Positions 4,886-6,074 of a DNA stretch of 6,074 bases are shown here, in pieces. This DNA comes from Anaerolineae bacterium (GTDB taxonomy: Bacteria > Chloroflexota > Anaerolineae > B4-G1). Every line of letters starts with the position of its first letter. Position 1 is the first letter of the stretch. The translations under genes were made by a program, and so were the position numbers. Where the stretch lies: the NCBI GenBank assembly GCA_030612585.1, contig JAUWNP010000243.1, positions 1-6,074 on the forward strand, read 5' to 3'. The notes under the pieces are model-generated. The model had not been told where the DNA came from and did not search any database. It saw only the letters and a program-made list of their open reading frames with translations.

Positions 4886-6074
4886 TCAGTATAGTTTCAC
4901 CTGTTTGCCAGCCGCCAAGCGCTCGACGATCAGCGCCCGGAGTGAATCGAGCCAGGCTTCTAACTCTTCCTCAGAGGCAATAGTCTGAGATGGGATAATT
5001 TGCTGCACCGGGATGGCTTCGACCGGTGCCACATCGTCTGGCCCTGGCCCTCCATCCAGGGGTTTCTCTACAGGCCGGCGGCGAGTTACCTCGCGCTCCA
5101 ACTCGGCGAGCAACCCAGGCAGGCTGCGGAAGCGCACGAGCAACGTCCTGTAGTCGGCCAGCAGGTTATCATCGGCCGGGGTTTCGGGCAGCGTGAGGTT
5201 CAGCCGGGCAGCGATCTCTTCCTGGGCGGCATCGGACAACAACACCCAGTCGGAGCGCGCTTCCAACGAGGTCAAGACCGTGTGTAACGATTCTCGATAT
5301 TGTTGCCACTCGTCGCTATAGTCGCTACGCACCCGTTCGCGCACGGCACGCGCCATACCCCGCAAATCGGGCAACTGCTCGTGGAAACGCTCAGAGCCGA
5401 GGATGGTTTGTAGTGGTTCGATCTGGTCTTCGGTCGCCAACGGTGTGAGTTGGTCGGGGAACAGTTCGCCGACCTCGGCCAGGCTGTTCAGGAGTTCACG
5501 CGCCTGCCGGACGTCACGCTCGCCGCCGTCGTCGAGCGCGGACGTGGCCGCACGCGCCCAGTTGATGTCCTCAGGAATGTGGCTATCGGGCACTCCTAGT
5601 CGGGAGGGGGCGTCGCTGGCGTCGCCTTTGAGCAGTTCGGTCAACTGGCCCAGCAAGTCGCGGGCGCGGCCCTCGCCGGGCAACCCCAGCAGGCGCAGCC
5701 GGTCGGGCAGCGCGCCGGCGTGCTCCAGAAAGTCGGGCAGGTGCTTGCGGGCAGCGCGGCTGATGTGGTCCTCCAACGGCAGCACCTGCTCGCCAAAAAG
5801 CGTCTGCAAGCGGTGGGCGGCCCGATCGAGGACCTCCAGGCTCACCTTGCTATCGCGCAGGCCCACCCCCACCTTGTTGAAAGCCAGCGTGCTCTTGAAG
5901 GCCTCGACCGTCGCCGGGCCGGCCGTCTTGAGAACCTGGCCAGCGGTGTGCAGTTCGATCTCGCCCGCCACCAGGAGGGCGGCGAACAGGTAGCGCACGG
6001 CGTCTTTGGACCAGCCGTAGGGGACGGCGGCAAAATAGTCCTGCACCGCCTTGCCCGCCAGCCGTCCGCCGCCC
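4886..6074 (-). CDS. brxC: BrxC/PglY-like P-loop protein of a BREX-like system, C-terminal part (partial)
   Basis: The last 395 residues of a large protein whose N-terminus lies outside the window. The frame stays open to the edge, through GGGRLAGKAVQDYFAAVPYGW, so the GTG at 6046 is an internal codon and not a start. The block GKAxxDxFxxxPYGWxxDAV, followed by a helical segment and LRDSKVSLEV, matches the pattern I know from the post-ATPase region of BrxC and PglY proteins (usually about 1100-1300 residues). The C-terminus, SEEELEAWLDSLRALIVERL then AAGKQVKLY, is also BrxC-like, where a helix precedes a short basic strand. The Walker A and B motifs would lie upstream and are not visible. In BREX this protein is an essential large ATPase of unclear mechanism acting with PglX and PglZ. 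Its TGA (4888-4886) is followed by no terminator-like hairpin, consistent with read-through into pglX. A BrxC-related family such as DUF6079 is a possible alternative name. Confidence 0.75.
   Translation of the reverse strand, partial: GGGRLAGKAVQDYFAAVPYGWSKDAVRYLFAALLVAGEIELHTAGQVLKTAGPATVEAFKSTLAFNKVGVGLRDSKVSLEVLDRAAHRLQTLFGEQVLPLEDHISRAARKHLPDFLEHAGALPDRLRLLGLPGEGRARDLLGQLTELLKGDASDAPSRLGVPDSHIPEDINWARAATSALDDGGERDVRQARELLNSLAEVGELFPDQLTPLATEDQIEPLQTILGSERFHEQLPDLRGMARAVRERVRSDYSDEWQQYRESLHTVLTSLEARSDWVLLSDAAQEEIAARLNLTLPETPADDNLLADYRTLLVRFRSLPGLLAELEREVTRRRPVEKPLDGGPGPDDVAPVEAIPVQQIIPSQTIASEEELEAWLDSLRALIVERLAAGKQVKLY

Noticed and set aside
4797..4988. Plus-strand frame of 63 codons
   Set aside because: It runs antisense across the brxC-like stop and the small frame, has no ribosome site, and shows no recognisable protein.
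4886..6046. Complete 386-residue gene starting at the GTG at 6046
   Set aside because: The frame stays open to the window edge, and the residues before the GTG (GGGRLAGKA) fit the conserved BrxC-like block, so this is the end of a larger gene.

Overview
The window is a stretch of one minus-strand operon, so read it from high to low coordinates. It belongs to a BREX-like phage-defence locus in a GC-rich bacterium. The order is: the C-terminal part of a large BrxC/PglY-like P-loop protein (6074 to 4886, N-terminus outside the window); a small open frame of 55 codons (4860-4693); a 232-bp element bounded by inverted repeats (4684-4453); a 1455-residue PglX-like adenine-N6 DNA methyltransferase (4436-69); and the first 31 codons of a further gene, probably an AAA/P-loop ATPase (94 to 1), which overlaps the methyltransferase by 26 bases. 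No gene on the plus strand is convincing, and there is no rRNA, tRNA or CRISPR array.

BrxC and PglX are the two proteins that typically sit next to each other in BREX systems. There PglX methylates host DNA at a non-palindromic adenine site and works with the ATPase in blocking phage replication. PglZ, BrxA/B, BrxL or other partners would be expected outside the window but cannot be seen. An ATPase directly after pglX is not a gene order I know from the named BREX types, so the locus may be a divergent or composite BREX-like (or DISARM-like) system.

The space between the brxC-like gene and pglX is the most unusual part. Two inverted arms with perfect 12-bp tips are bounded on both sides by the same hexamer ATTCTG. 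This is the signature of a transposed non-autonomous element (MITE-like). Removing the element and one hexamer in thought places the small frame's stop only 18 bases before the pglX ATG. The ancestral operon was therefore probably compact, and the small frame may be a real, unrecognised member of it.

pglX is itself a mosaic. Its two ends are about 60-75% G+C by hand count of sample lines, while the middle (about 1140-2690, codons ~582-1099: motif IV and the target-recognition part) is about 35-45%. This suggests an exchanged specificity region. A low-complexity insertion with two exact 21-bp repeats lies in frame just before the SAM-binding motif.

The G+C content and several short repeat types (GGGATTGGATATT-like, spaced GGAT words, an AGAAACCGGTTTCT palindrome) recall Chloroflexota or cyanobacterial genomes. 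That placement is a guess from memory.
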